A DNA stretch of 64,000 nt from Petrosia ficiformis (GCA_947044365.1 OX345636.1:23469466-23533465), one strand, 5' to 3'. Positions 20,776 to 33,056 are shown, counted from the first letter of the stretch. Translations and numbers: made by a program. The notes: generated by a model not told the origin, from the letters alone.

Positions 20776-23356
20776 TCCAGTTAGAAATTAGGCTCACAGT
20801 CGATACTGAAGCTCTGCTGAGATGGCTTCTGGGTGTTGTAATCCTTTTGATATAACAGGACATGAATATTCTTCTCGTAAAAAAAAATGGAGAACTGTTC
20901 AAGATTGGATGATTGTCAAAGCTCCACATATTTCCACTGGTTCTAAAATTTGTGACAGCTGTAGAAAGAAATTGAGTAAAGTTTCTAGTACCCCATCCAC
21001 CCCTACGGTTAGTCCTGAATCTGACTCTGAACCATATCTTGATAAACAAGATGTAGTTGCATCACTCAATGTATGTTTGGCTGAGATGGGTGAAACTCCG
21101 TATTCCAAAACGAAAATGAGCCGTACAAGAAGTTACTCTCAACATAAAATAGAAAAGATGACTGAGGCAATGAGACGCACAGGTCTTATTGAGGCGGCAC
21201 CGACCAATGATAATGACGGTAAAGAAATGATTAAGCAGTTAAAAGAGAAATTCGAAACACTAACTAACACCAGTGAGAAACTACAACTCTTGACGGTCTT
21301 ACCTAAAAGTTGGTCAGTGAAGAAGATTGAGGATTAATTTCATGTTTTGAATTACTTAGCTCGAAGGTCAAAAAAACTCGCACAAGAGAAAGGGATTCTT
21401 TCATTTCCTAATGCCAGACAGGGCCATGTTCTATCCAAACAAACAGTTGACTTAGTTACTCAGTTCTATCTGTCTGATGATAACAGTAGAGTTATGCCCG
21501 GGAAGAAGGACTATACTACTGTGAAACAGGAAGAAAAGCGAGTCCAACTTCAAAAACGTCTAGTTTTAAATAATTTGCATGAACTGTACCAGCAGTTTAA
21601 AGAAAACTATCCAAGCTTAAAGATTGGTTTTTCCAAATTCGCTGAACTGAGACCAAAACAGTGTGTGCTTGCTGGTAGTAGTGGAACTCATTGTGTTTGT
21701 GTATGTTTGATCCATCAAAACGTGAAGTTAATGCTCCAGCAGTTGAACATCTCAGAGCTATCAACCTACTACAACTGCCTCTCGAAAATCATGTGTAATC
21801 CTCCTTCACCTTCATGTTACCTGGGTGAGTGCTCTACATGTCCTGAACTTCAGTCATTTAAGGAGGAATTGATTGAATTGATGGAGAAGTATGAGATTGA
21901 TCAAGTCGTATTCAAGCAATGGGTCAATACCGATCGGTCTACATTGGAAACCCACTGTCTGCCATCTGAAGAGTTTGCTGATTTGTTCTGTGAGAAGTTG
22001 GAGATTTTGCGTCCACACTCGTTCTTGGCTAAAGAGCAGGCTGCTTTTTTTTCATGGAAAAAGTCAGCCTTACAACCCGGAGAGATCCTGGTGATTGCTG
22101 ACTTTTCTGAAAATTATTCTTTCGTGATACAGGACGCTGCTCAGGGCTTCCATTGGAATAATTCACAAGCCACCATTGACCCGTTCGTTGCATACTACAC
22201 CTATGATGCAGGTCAACAGCATGAGCTGAGCTATGTCATCATATCAGACTGCCTACATCACGATACTGTTGCTGTGTATACTTTTCAAAAGTGCTTTATG
22301 AGCTACCTAAAATCTGTCCATCCCGAGCGTCTGAAGCTTAAGAAAATTATATATTTTTCTGATGGAGCTGGATCACAATACAAGAACCGTAAGAACTTCG
22401 TTAACTTATGTCTACATGAAGAAGAGTTCGGAGTGCCAGCCGAGTGGCATTTCTCTGCAACATCTCACGGGAAAGGAGCTTGTGATGGTCTAGGAGGCAC
22501 AGTAAAACGACTAGCAGCCCGAACCAGTCTGCAACGACCATACAATGATCAAATCATGACTCCACGCCAACTGTATGACTGGGCAAAAGTTAGCATTCCA
22601 AATATTCATTTTGAATATTCAAGCATCGATGATTACAAAAAGGAATCTGAACATCTTCAGCAACGTTTCCTCACATCTCGTACAATTCCTGGAACTCGCA
22701 AATACCATTCATTTGTACCCATTTCGAAAGATAAAGTTAATGTATCTTTCTACTCCAGTTCCAATACATTCAAAGAAGAAATGGTCACACTGGCTCACAA
22801 GGATCTGTCACTGGACTCAATTCATGGCTTCGTTACATGTTCATCTGGTGGAAAGTGGTGGCTAGGATGTGTAATTGAGCTCTTTCAGGAGGATGACTCA
22901 GCAAAGCTGACTTTCCTTCACCCTCATGGCCCTTCTAGTTCCTTCAAGTACCCTGCCTTTCCAGATATTCGCATCATACCTACCAATGACATCGAATAGT
23001 TAGCACATGTTAGAAGTCTTTCAACTAAAATAACAAAAAACTATCCAGAGATAATAAGTGGTTGTAGATCTGGTTACACAGCTGAGGATATTATACAGTT
23101 AGTTGATTTTTTTGAAGAAAGTTATGATGAAAGCTCAGATGATGAGGTTGATCCTGGCATCAGATGTGATTACGTTGATGAGAACACTGGGGAGGGGGTA
23201 TTGCTGAATAGTTCACCATGTGTCAATGATCCAGGTCAGATTCCATCTTGTGAAAGAGATTCTTTGTTGCTGGATGATGTGCAGCTAAGAGTAGAAGATA
23301 TGTATGTATACTGTCATAACTACATGTGCTGTAATAACTGTTGTAGCTATTTATGA
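20776..23356 (+). mobile_element. Putative DNA transposon of an unassigned family, inserted in copia unit 3
   Basis: Copia sequence breaks off at 20775 and a new sequence, beginning TCCAGTTAGAAATTAGG, leads within 47 bp to the 726-codon frame below. The copia integrase does not resume downstream, so the right edge is not defined and I found no inverted ends. The frame stays open after the stop at 22999 for another 118 codons, to 23356, as an acidic tail. That could be a lost C-terminus or chance. Confidence 0.6.
20822..22999 (+). pseudogene. Transposase-like protein of an unnamed metazoan repeat family, one in-frame stop
   Basis: A single frame of 726 codons is interrupted only by TAA at 21335-21337; both parts are in the same frame. 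N-terminus: MASGCCNPF, with a possible zinc site made with CDSCRKKL (residues about 44-51). The region around the stop (KSWSVKKIED, stop, FHVLNYLARRSKKLAQEKG) is continuous with the family pattern, so the stop looks like a point mutation of Gln or Glu. A Cys/His-rich middle follows (LAGSSGTHCVCVCLIHQNVK; later CYLGECSTCP). Then come an RNase-H-like series: IADFSENYSFVIQD (Asp about 427), YFSDGAGSQYKN (Asp about 513) and TSHGKGACDGLGGTVKR (Asp about 555). I recognise this as a repeated, uncharacterised family in cnidarian and arthropod genomes. The catalytic reading is my inference. Codon use is coherent throughout, so this copy is young. Confidence 0.72.
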
Positions 23357-23504
23357 TGAGTGATAGATATCTGCTTTTATTGTAAATGATCAGATCGACA
23401 GTAGTGGTAGTACAACTGACTTGAGTTTCTTTTTCACCAGACGATTCTCGTCTACTTCTCTCAATTCAGCCACAGTTTCAACTGGTAATCTGACTATGAT
23501 AAAC

Positions 23505-23796
23505 CTAATAGCTCCTCCAGTATTCCGTCCAATCATGGGTGTAAGCTGGTCCCAACATGCCAGTGGGGTCATTTTGTTAGCCCCAGTTCCGGTCAAAAGA
23601 GGGAGAACACTACATTTGATTTGATCCTACGAAGTGCTTGGGGACTTTCGAGTCTCGGTAAGCACGTCAGTGGAAGTAGAACTTCATGTCGGAAAAGGAG
23701 CCAGGTTTGGGGTAGAGAAAGTGAACGGTGGCCAAAATATATGCAATAGAGTCCCCAACATTGGAAATTGGAACAGACTCAGTGCTCAAGGGTTAA
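23505..23796 (-). mobile_element. piggyBac-like MITE, truncated copy
   Basis: It matches the right half of the full copy at 23981-24556 and ends at CAGTGCTC, AAGGG, TTAA (23793-23796). The other end is missing; similarity starts near TCATGGGTGTAAGCTGGTCC. Confidence 0.78.
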
Positions 23797-23980
23797 AGCA
23801 TGTTTTATTTTCAAATTTTTTTGGCTTTAGAATTATGGCATATGGTGGTGTGAAGGCAAAAAGGTGCGTACGGGCAACGTAAGAGTGCTATCAAGTTGGT
23901 GGGTTGGGTCAGCTCGAGGGGTGTGGTTGGAAAATTGTATGTACATTTCTTTCCAAATCCAATATTTCACTTCCTATCCA

Positions 23981-24556
23981 TTAACCCCTTAGAGCACTGA
24001 TGTCACACGTGACATTTCACCCCTACGTGGTTTGCTGTGTGTTCCTAGCTACATGAAGCTCTCCAAATGCTTGTAATTGGTGTCAGGCACAAGCCGATGA
24101 ACTTGGCTAAAAAGTTGATGGTTTTTCGGCTGCCCTTTGGCCTAAATAATGACTACAGGGGGAATTTTAAAGGGGGGTGTCCAACCGTTAACGTGGGGTT
24201 CGAAGAGGGCGCAGCCCCTTGCCGCCCACGCAATTTGCGGTTTTGTGATCCCGCCCACGCACTCTTGTGGGTACCTGAAATCGTGGGTGTAGCTGGTCCC
24301 AATATGCAGTGGGGTCGTTTTGTTGGCCCCAGTTCCTGTCAAAAGAGGGAGAACACTGCATTTGATTTGATCCTACGAAGTGCTTGGGGACTTTCAAGTC
24401 CCGGTAAGCAAGTTGGTTGAAGTAGCACTTCATGTCGGAAAAGGAGCCAAGTTTGGGGTAGAGAAAGTGAACGGTGGCCAAAATATATGCAATGGAGTTG
24501 CCAACGTTGGAAATGGGAAGAATTTTGAAAAACAGGCTCAGTGCTCTAAGGGTTAA
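23981..24556. mobile_element. piggyBac-like MITE, full length
   Basis: It is bounded by TTAA at 23981-23984 and 24553-24556, with inverted ends CCC(C)TTAGAGCACTGA and TCAGTGCTCTAAGGG. TTAA duplication plus a CCC start is the piggyBac pattern. It is 576 bp including both TTAA sites and has no coding frame from a transposase. Three partial relatives lie at 23505, 34046 and 38093. Confidence 0.88.
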
Positions 24557-26394
24557 CTTAATGTTACTATTGCAGATGGTGTAATAATGACATATTCATT
24601 AGCTCTGTGTTATGACAATAAATTCTGTAAGAATACATATAGAACAGAATTTTTGATATAAAAACCACAATATCAGACAGATTTCTCTGAATTCCTCTGA
24701 CCATTTTCCTTGTTGGTTTGCAATTTGGCTTTTGTATCTACACCCTAATTGAAGTTATTCCACTGAAGCTAGAACTCTCCTCCAGCTACTGTGTAAGCCA
24801 TAGCTAGCTGCTATTCCCAGCAGGTAAAGTCAGAACAAACATTCACTTTCTAGAAAATTGGGCATCTACCATCTCCATTGAGTCTATCTGTTCAGTGTTT
24901 TGTGGTAGTAACCTGGTAGTTTAAACTGAGTAGGTACTTAGTTATAAGCCAGATACAGATATATGGAAGGTTTGAAAGAGTTCTTAAATAGTTTAAGGGT
25001 TGTTTGTAGTTGCTAAAAGGTTTATAGGCATACATATATGCCCGCCGCGTATATGGGAAGCCATGTATGGGCATTTAAATATGCCCAATGCCTTAAAAGG
25101 GTTAAACTGAGAGAGAAGTGAGTCGTGACTTGCATCAGTGCAGTAGTGAAACTGAAGTACACCATACACGGCAAATTCCACTTTCAGCTTATCTGCAATT
25201 TCAATTCAGACATATTTGTTTGTTGTAATTATACTGTCAGCTTGACACAGAATGCCTGGGTTCGAGACTGCTCAGAAGTCAAGTGAACCGATTCCCTTCT
25301 GAACGATGGAGAAATGTTGGCAATCCAGAGTAATCATCTCATGATTCGTCTATAAAACCAAGTTTGATGCGAATCAAGAGCTGAAGTCTCCTCATTTGTC
25401 CAGCACCCAGATGCAGACATTTCCTAATTATTCATGTTTTAAATCGTTCTCCATAAGACTTATTAACTGAAAAACTCAGGGTTGAGTCAGATTTTTATAA
25501 AAGTCTTCACTATTTCAAATGGACAAAACACGCTTTAATTAATTTAGTATTCATATTTTTTTAAAAATTGAATGAAGCCAGTTTCAAACCACATCTGTAG
25601 GCGAATTAGAATAATACAATTTTGAACCAGATTGAAGTCATGTCCACTAAAGTGGATTAAATACAAATTGCATTAAGGGTGAACACTCCTAAAAAAAATC
25701 TTTGAGAATCCATAGTTCCAAGCTCTTACAGGACGAGGGGGAATTAATAGATGATGAGTTTACCAAGTGAGAATGATATTACAATAGAATATCTAATGAT
25801 CCATTCGTAGAAACTCCAACAGAAAGACCCTGTTCATCATTAGAGTTAGGACAGAAAAGAAAGACTTGATTCCAGAAAGTATTTTCTTCTTAAAAAAAAA
25901 AAACAGCAAAAGACAAGTATCCAGCAAACTTAGTGAGAGAACCCTTTACTATTCCAGTGACAATCACCTCCTTTTGCCTTATCCCTAGCTTTGAAAAGCA
26001 CTACACACAATCATCTATATGTAGGTTCACATTAATTATAATGCTTTATTTAGTTGGTGTACTAAACTGTATATTTACAGTATTTCTTTGCATATAATTA
26101 ACAATTATATATACAAAGAGCAATAGTATGAATCTTTCAATGTGACTTACCTCGTAGCAAAATATCTCCGTTTCTACCGATCACTGAAGTATTACAAGTC
26201 TCTGTGTTTATCCAAAGGTGAAATAACATCAGGGAGTCAGAAAACGGCCTTGCAAAACGTTAGAGACATAGCAAATACACGTAAAAGTAGAGCGTTTGAG
26301 AAAGTGACCTTTCTTGAAAAATAATTTGGTATTGGGGGAGTAGCCCACATTAATTAATTATAATAATTAATTAAATGACGCAACGAAGTAGTGT
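24557..26394. other. No gene seen
   Basis: AT-rich. A partly palindromic stretch at 25020-25090 (GCATACATATATGCCCGCCG, then TATGGGCATTTAAATATGCC) followed by AAAAGGGTTAAAC may be another degenerate MITE end. A 60-codon ORF at 26142-26324 shows no recognisable family. Confidence 0.5.
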
Positions 26395-26395
26395 C

Positions 26396-26729
26396 GAGAC
26401 ACTAGGTTTGAGATAATTATGCCACTTTTGTTTGGTATTATTCATTCTCATACTTGTTATTATTATTTTCATAAATTTTCTGCTATTTATGCTACAACAT
26501 TTTCATCAAATACAAAAAAAATTACTGGTTATTGTATTGTAACATTAGAGAACACTAGGCTTGAGACACTAGACTTGAGATAATTATGCCACTTTTGTTT
26601 GGTATTATTCTATTCTCTAATTCTCATACTCATTATTATTATTCTCATAAATTTTCTGCTATTATTGCTACAACATTTTCATCAAATACAAAAAAATTAC
26701 TGGTTATTGTATTGTAACATTAGAGAACA
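26396..26729. repeat. 167-bp tandem duplication of the hAT 3' end
   Basis: Two copies begin GAGACACTAG at 26396 and 26563. Each contains the inverted end, the 3' untranslated sequence and the last codons. Because the unit includes seven bases of the flanking target duplication, it arose after insertion. Confidence 0.88.
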
Positions 26730-28713
26730 TTCAATATAGTCTTGCTGTGGGTGAAAGGAGTTCTTGAGTATGGAGAAGACCCTTTCTGCTGCAGCAGAAG
26801 ACGGCTGTACATGTGCTACTTAACTGGCTGCCTTAGACCAACAAGGGAGATACTTTGAATTGTTCTTCCACCATGTGAGTGTTTCAATGCTGGGACTGAC
26901 ATCAGCTGCCTTGGCTAGGTATGATGGTAACTCTACTTTGAGGCCATTTAAAACAGTGACATTATCTAAAAATGGAAAAGCCTTAAGATCATCAATTGCA
27001 GAAGCATCTGGTTTCATCTCGTGTATCTTGCAAGGCAATAAAAATCGTGCTGCCTTAAATGCGGCTACAGTCCCACTAAGCTCACCATTGAACTTCATCT
27101 TGAAATAGTTGAGACCTGGCTCCACACATCTTTTTGCATATGGCAACCACTCTTAACCAAGTTGAGAAGAAATAGACATTCCAGTAAGATGTCCAATAAC
27201 TGCTTGCGTGTTGGGTATATGAGCACTATGAATAGATTTATCCACAGTCAAAAGAACCTCAAAACAAGAAAAAACCAATGGGCCATCTCCTTCTAGTTGG
27301 TAAGTTGCTTTCACAAAATGTTCTTCCACATCTATTACAACTGTTAATTCAACCTGCAAAAGTGATTTCTTCTGTGGATCTTTCAAAATAGCCATCAGTT
27401 TCCCCCTATAGGATGGTGCAATGTCGCTTTCCTCCAGAAAAGATTCGACATCTGCAAAGTGCAGCATAACTTGTTTCAGAACTTCCCAACGGGACCACCA
27501 ACGGGTTTCACTGTATGTTGCCATAGACCAACCAGTCCTTTCTTTCTACAAAAGTCGTGCCTTAAGGCTATGGGAGAATATACCATTCCATGCCTTTCCA
27601 AACTCATCCAGAGTATGTGTCACAAACTTCTCTCCCACATGGTCTATTGTATGACTGTAGCATCCAATATCTAGAAGGTGAGGATAAACTATCTTAATGG
27701 TACGTATGGCAACATTGTTAGTAGAGGCACGGTCTCTCATAGATGCTAAAACTTTAGATCCAGGAATGCCAAGTTCAGTAGATAGTATAATTATTAGCTC
27801 ATGAGCAATCTCATCACCACACATGGACTTGGCTAGAAGCTGCACACGGACAAGTCTTTGTTGCAAAGACCAGCTGTCAACGTCCATAAATCGCAACAAA
27901 ACTAATAAAGCTTTGCCCAACCTGCTTGTTCCATCAAAAATTACTGCTACATCCTTGCCATTAACCTCTTCTCTCAGCTTACATTTCTCTTCAGAAAGGA
28001 TGAAAGGGATAAGGTCGCTCATGGGACATCTTCCAGCTAACCTATAACCACCACCATCTTCTAGAATATCTCTAAACACATCAAGTTTATTAAGTGACAC
28101 CCCAGCCTTCAAGAATGTGCTAACAAGTTTCACCCGAAATACACGTTGATCTGTGGGCAGTGTCTCACCAACAGGATGTACTTCTTTATCATAAACACTA
28201 AGTGCTTTTGCTATATCCTGCTCACGCTTGTCCTCTTCTTCAGAGCTACTTCCTCCTTACATGCTGTACAGAAGAGCTTACCAGCAGAAACTACAAGCTT
28301 TTCATCAGATAACTCTTTCACTCGTTGCTCGGGAGTAACACGCTTTGGATCGTTTGAGCGGCTCCGTGCCTTGTGACGTTTTCTCTCAGAAGGAAGATTT
28401 TGAGCAACTTTTCTTTTCCTATTGATGATGGCCAGAGGCGCCTGTCTCAAACGGGAAAATAACGAAGGAACACCACTATCGGTAGAGTCACTAAAGCTGC
28501 TCGAAGAAGTCGAAGTGGATATCGTAGGCGAGTCATCAATCTCGTTTTCCTCAACAATCTGCTGAATCTCCTCAGCTATCATCACGTGACGTGTTGTAAA
28601 AATTGAAGGTGGGTTTTTTGGCGTTTTGCTTGCTATTATGCTCGAATTAATGCTTGCTTTTTTAACTTTGGTATTATTCCCCAAATTATGCTAGCTTAAT
28701 TATCGCAAGCCTA
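26403..28713 (-). mobile_element. hAT element with exact boundaries
   Basis: The inverted ends are TAGGTTTGAGATAATTATGC at 26403 and, read on the other strand from 28713, TAGGCTTGCGATAATTAAGC. The 8-bp sequence CGAGACAC occurs immediately outside both ends (26395-26402 and 28714-28721), the standard hAT target duplication. Length is 2311 bp including a 167-bp tandem duplication at the 3' end. The transposase is on the minus strand and decayed. Confidence 0.95.
26697..28684 (-). pseudogene. hAT transposase pseudogene, nearly full length
   Basis: Minus-strand order: a basic, Ser-rich N-terminus with a partial zinc finger (GKLFCTACKEEVALKK). A deletion and frameshift near 28240 follow, then EDKREQDIAKAL and YDKEVHPVGETLP, the RNase-H-like start VAVIFDGTSRLGKALLVLL, MRDRASTNNVAIRTIK, DIGCYSHTIDHVGEKF and SETRWWSRWEVLKQVM. 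The dimerisation motif QPSSAAAERVFSILKNSF closes the frame before the stop at 26697. There are three in-frame stops: TAG at 27546-27548 in place of a Trp, TAA at 27153-27155 and TAA at 26818-26820. Apart from these and one frameshift the order is intact, so inactivation is moderately recent. The copy at 33.2 kb is a deleted relative. Confidence 0.9.
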
Positions 28714-28721
28714 CGAGACAC

Positions 28722-30085
28722 CTAATGTAATTAGTTCTTCAAGATATCGAATCACTGTTTTAAGACTGCAGACGAATATATATTATAACTATAACAAAAC
28801 CAATGGTACAAGATCATACATATGTCCTAATAGGTGCAAACCTGAAGTATTAAATGACATATATACATGAAATAATATAGGATAAGATAGATAAACAAGA
28901 TGTAGCTATTAGTTTACTACACCTAAATCATTTGATAAAATGTCATCTTTGTTGTCCAGGCTATTCAAATCATAAACAAATGAGGTACTCGGATATTGAT
29001 GCTCAAAAACTCTCTAGTGACAAATGTTTGAAAATTGCAGACCTGGATGTAATAAGATTCATACGATATCTACCGCAGAGTATAGACACTTCTTGTTGGT
29101 AGCAGTTCGTTCAAATACCGGCAGACAAGGGTCATCATTGTAAATTTCAGGATCCTTCTGAATGTTCATCTCCTTTGTCCTATATGAAAGATAAATGGTC
29201 AGCCAGGTCGTAGTATGCAAGAGCTTAAATTTTACTTGCTTCACTGCCATAGCTGATTTAAAATGAAACTGAATTATATGCATCATTAATTGTTTAGTTT
29301 GTGAATCCCTTTGTACAGGAGAATCATATCTTCTGGTTCAGTAACTTATGACTCTAGTAAGTTGTCCTAAGTTTTCCAAGTCAGCCAAGAATGCATGACA
29401 AACACCACATTGCTTTAATATACATACAACATTGCAAAATCGTGTTTGCTTGTGTTGACAACCATGCCTATTAAGAGAAATCCATTATGAAACATTATTC
29501 TGCATTTTACGTACAGCCTCCTGTTTCTTAAACATTTAACTAAAAACTGGTGTTATCTATTAGGAGAATATCAATGAACACTTGAAAAGTAGCATGAAAA
29601 GATCTGTTATTAATGGACTTACAATGATTGATTATTTTGAGTATAAAATTCCTGATATATTATTGCAAAATGAGGCTATAGGGCTATTAAACTGCAATTT
29701 GATGCGTTTCATACTTCACTTACAATACCTAATTCCACCGTTTAAGATAGAGAATCATTTATTGGACAACTCAAACCATGAAATAGTTACTGATAATCAT
29801 CTAGCCAAAATTTGTAGAAATACTAGATCTGTTACATTGCGCTTAATACTTTCCCTATTTTTTCATTTCAAAATTATAGATAGATAGTTATATTACACAA
29901 AATGGGTGGAGTTTGACAAAGAGGGAGAAGTATGAAACAACTGAAAAATCTAGTATTATTGCAAATTAAACTTTATGTAATTAGTTCTCTTACAAGGGAG
30001 CTTGCTAGATGTTTATTAATAACTACTTCTCATACATTAAAGAATACCATGAAAGGAGACCCAACTGTTTATATCAAACTAGCTC
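28722..30085. other. No clear gene; short shared segment and one weak ORF
   Basis: The minus strand at 29089-29124 encodes PVFERTATNKK and is 35/36 identical to 35621-35656. It is preceded on that strand by a possible acceptor (CTTTCATATAG). A 101-codon ORF at 29582-29887 (+) has no recognisable family. The rest is AT-rich. Confidence 0.5.
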
Positions 30086-30310
30086 TGGTATTTTGGTATT
30101 TTGGTATTTTGGTATTTTAGATTATCGTACAGTGGAACCTCTGTTAACAGACCTTCTGAAGCGGCAACCTCCATACAACGGACAAACAACAAAGTACCAA
30201 TTGACTTTTAAACAGTGTATTTAAAACCTCCGAGAAGCGGACGACCTCCAAATTCCGGACAACGGGCACTACAAGCTGTCCAGAACGCAAAATTAATAGA
30301 AAATGGCCTC
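30086..30310 (+). mobile_element. pogo/Tigger-like element end
   Basis: After four tandem copies of a 10-bp unit (GGTATTTT repeats, 30086-30119) comes CAGTGGAACCTCTGTTAAC, then repeated GCGGACAACGG and CCTCC phrases. CAGTGGAACCTCT followed by GGACA repeats is the usual terminal sequence of pogo/Tigger-type elements. The other end is not seen; a pogo-like coding fragment lies 2.5 kb downstream and may or may not belong to it. Confidence 0.5.
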
Positions 30311-30403
30311 CAAAAGGGGACAGTTGGCCACACCCATCATAAATCACACCCACACGTCGTCACATACACAATATTATTATAAAAAAATAATTAAAATTTA
30401 TTA

Positions 30404-30691
30404 TCAAAGACGTCCACTAGAAACTAGACTATCTACAATATCCTGCATTTTTTGGATGTACAGTTTTGGTCCATACAGGCGATATTTGCAAGGAACCTCC
30501 AGCCCATATCCAGCACCCCTGTTGAATTCATCTCCAGTTATTCCTGCAAAAATGAGAAAAGCTTGGTGCCAAGTTGTAAGGGACATGACCAACAATAGAA
30601 TTATCTTCATGAATTGCCACAGCATTCGCATCCTTAGCGTTAGTTGGGCTCCCGCTTCACCACTAGCAATTCCCCTGGCACTGGAGTCCAT
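30404..30691 (-). CDS. Unrecognised ORF, 95 codons
   Basis: The C-terminal half (AGITGDEFNRGAGYGLEVPC, KYRLYGPKLYIQKMQDIV) has protein-like composition and resembles uncharacterised repeat-associated proteins I have a general memory of. I cannot name the family. The N-terminal half is less convincing. It may be one exon of a repeat gene. Confidence 0.3.
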   Translation of the reverse strand: MDSSARGIASGEAGAQLTLRMRMLWQFMKIILLLVMSLTTWHQAFLIFAGITGDEFNRGAGYGLEVPCKYRLYGPKLYIQKMQDIVDSLVSSGRL

Positions 30692-30722
30692 AAATCCTGG
30701 TAAGTGTGATATCCTCTTATAA

Positions 30723-32180
30723 ATGAATTTATCTCCAGAACATGTAATTCTGAACTATTGTTTAATATGACTTGGCTGGCCATGACTATTAAAAAACATT
30801 AAAGTTTGCTGTTTACCAGCAAATACGACTTTAAGACAGCATTGGTCAATAAATTAACAGAGGCTATGTTACAACAGACAAGTGTTAATGGCAAAAGAGA
30901 TGAAAAGATAAATTAAAAGAGGTACATAAGCAGCTGGAGAATATCGTTAGCTCCACTAGACCAGTGCCTTCAATTTCCTCACTGTTTATTGGACAAGAGT
31001 GTGTGTAGCTGAATTTAATTGTGATACTCATTGAAATCTATAGGAATATTGGTGGAAAACAGTCTGAATTTTTCTACACCTGAATCATTAAATTTCACAC
31101 GTGTTTTACTATTTATTTAATTCAGATAACTCATGATTATAATTTAGCCATTAGTCATTGATATATATTTTTAACCCAAAATAAATGAAATTACAATAAG
31201 GAAAACAAAAGTCTAATCAAAATATTTTGTGTTTGGTTTCTTTTTCTTTCAGCTTGCAATACTGTGTTTGTATCTTGCTTTGGGATTTCACCATATATAT
31301 AGCGGCCATAACTTGAAGTGGCATAGTGATTAGGTTGAAGTTTCGACAGTTTCCAAACAAAAGTATCTCCATTCTAAGATCTAAGAAATAAGTATTTGGT
31401 AATGGCAATTCACATTATTAATTGTGAGTAAGAGCATCACATTAAAGTATAAAATACAGAAGCTTTAAATATATGTTACATTGTACATGTTATACATAAC
31501 AGTTTATATTCAGCTTATATATACCAATACACCCATGAAGGGCTGTATTTAGAAAAATGTTCATGGGGTTGGAAGTGCAGTGTGTAAGAACATATATTAT
31601 TGGTATGAACATAGGTAACTGATAGTGGATCATGGACAAATTGTCAAGATTCGGAGAATGGTTGTTTAGCACTATCTAAAATATGTAATGATTTTGAAGA
31701 AATGTGCATATAAAGATGAGCGAATGAAAGAGTACCCTGTAACATCTGAGCTGTTTTTTTTTCATTGCATAGTGACGGTAAATATAATTATTGTATTTTC
31801 AAACCACGTGGATTAATTTGGCGGTTAATCGGTTAAGTAAGGATATTACTGTTATATGATATGAATGGATGTTGGCAATATGTTTAACAGTATCACTGAA
31901 AGCAAGCAATGTGAGTAGTTCACCTGATGTAATCATGACAATAAACAAATTTTCAATATATCGTTATACACCAACAAAGTCATCATACATTCACTGATTT
32001 TACACTACAACTACTGCAACCAAGCATGACGCTATTACTAGCAAATGACCTTCTCCAATTATTAGAAAGGTGTTTTAGCACAACATGTGACTTTTCTGAG
32101 CATGTGTAGCTAGTGTTACACATTAGCATGCAGGGTTTTACTAATTTACATTACAACTAACAGGAGCGTGGGGAGAACTC
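30723..32180. other. No gene seen
   Basis: AT-rich sequence with several ORFs of 60-63 codons in low-complexity composition and no motif. Confidence 0.55.
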
Positions 32181-32189
32181 CAAAGTAAA

Positions 32190-32315
32190 CTTCAGATCTC
32201 TTGAGAACTAGCGAATTTCTGGACAAAACTTGACAAATAGCTGTATCATTAGGACGATAGACAAAGCGTAAGAAACAGAAGTTAGTGTTTCAGTGTTTCA
32301 GTGTTTCCTGCTGAC
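32190..32315 (-). repeat. Dispersed repeat, second copy at 55.1 kb
   Basis: Shared phrases with 55110-55245 in inverted orientation include GCTAGTTCTC or GCTAGTTATC, TTTTGTCCAGAAATTC and CACTGAA(A/C)CACTAACTT. Similarity is clear but interrupted by small indels. Confidence 0.7.
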
Positions 32316-32759
32316 ATCAGCAAAAACGATAAAATTTCGACAGATTGACGAGAATTTACACAGCTGTTTCTCATCAGAAGATGAGTTCAGAACAAATCGC
32401 TTTTATATCTTACCTGTCACTATACCCAGAATACAATCAATATTTATCACTGTTATAGATAGTGTTATAAATGTATACCTGTATTAGTATCATAAATAAT
32501 ATTGCAAGATATCTGAAAACGTAAATACCCTCAACCCAGTAGAGGTTAGATGATCTTTTGTCTCGGCTTTGGTAATCCATCACTGTTTGCCCAGACTCAC
32601 AAGAATGCCAAAATAACTCTTCTTCGATGCTCTCAACTCAATCAGTATTATAATATTATATCAGTTATAATAATATATCACTCCTACTAATAATAACTTT
32701 AATAATTATCAATAACTACTTAATAACCTTTATTAATCATGAATAATTAACGAACCCTG

Positions 32760-33056
32760 GTATGTTCTGAACCCTAGATACACCATCGCTGGAGGCTGCA
32801 CAAAATTTATCCAAGCTGGAGATGTGGTATTAAAAGCCTCTTTCAAGAGCTACATGCGATCATATTATGACACATTGCTATCCTCACCAGAGATCCATCA
32901 GTACACAAAAGGGGGAAACATGAAGCTACCATCCCGCTTACAGTTAGTGCAAATGGCTTGGGATGCTGTATCAATAATTGCAAGTGTTAAAAATTCCTTT
33001 CTCTCCTGTGCTATTACAACTTCCACAGTTGGTAGTGATAACAAAATGAATAGTGA
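32760..33056 (+). pseudogene. pogo-like transposase C-terminal fragment
   Basis: The open frame reads GGCTKFIQAGDVVLKASFKS, then YTKGGNMKLPSRLQLVQMAW, then NSFLSCAITTSTVGSD. This is the C-terminal part of the DDE_1 (pogo/Tigger/CENPB-type) transposase and what usually follows it. The catalytic Asp residues and the N-terminal DNA-binding domains are missing upstream. The frame stays open past the homologous part by chance. Confidence 0.72.

Noticed and set aside
24067..24481. ORFs of 66-117 codons at 24.1-24.5 kb
   Set aside because: They lie wholly or largely within the non-coding piggyBac-like MITE and recur only because the MITE is repeated.
26860..27108. Plus-strand ORFs across 26.8-28.4 kb
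   Set aside because: They are shadows of the minus-strand hAT transposase, which has the conserved motifs.
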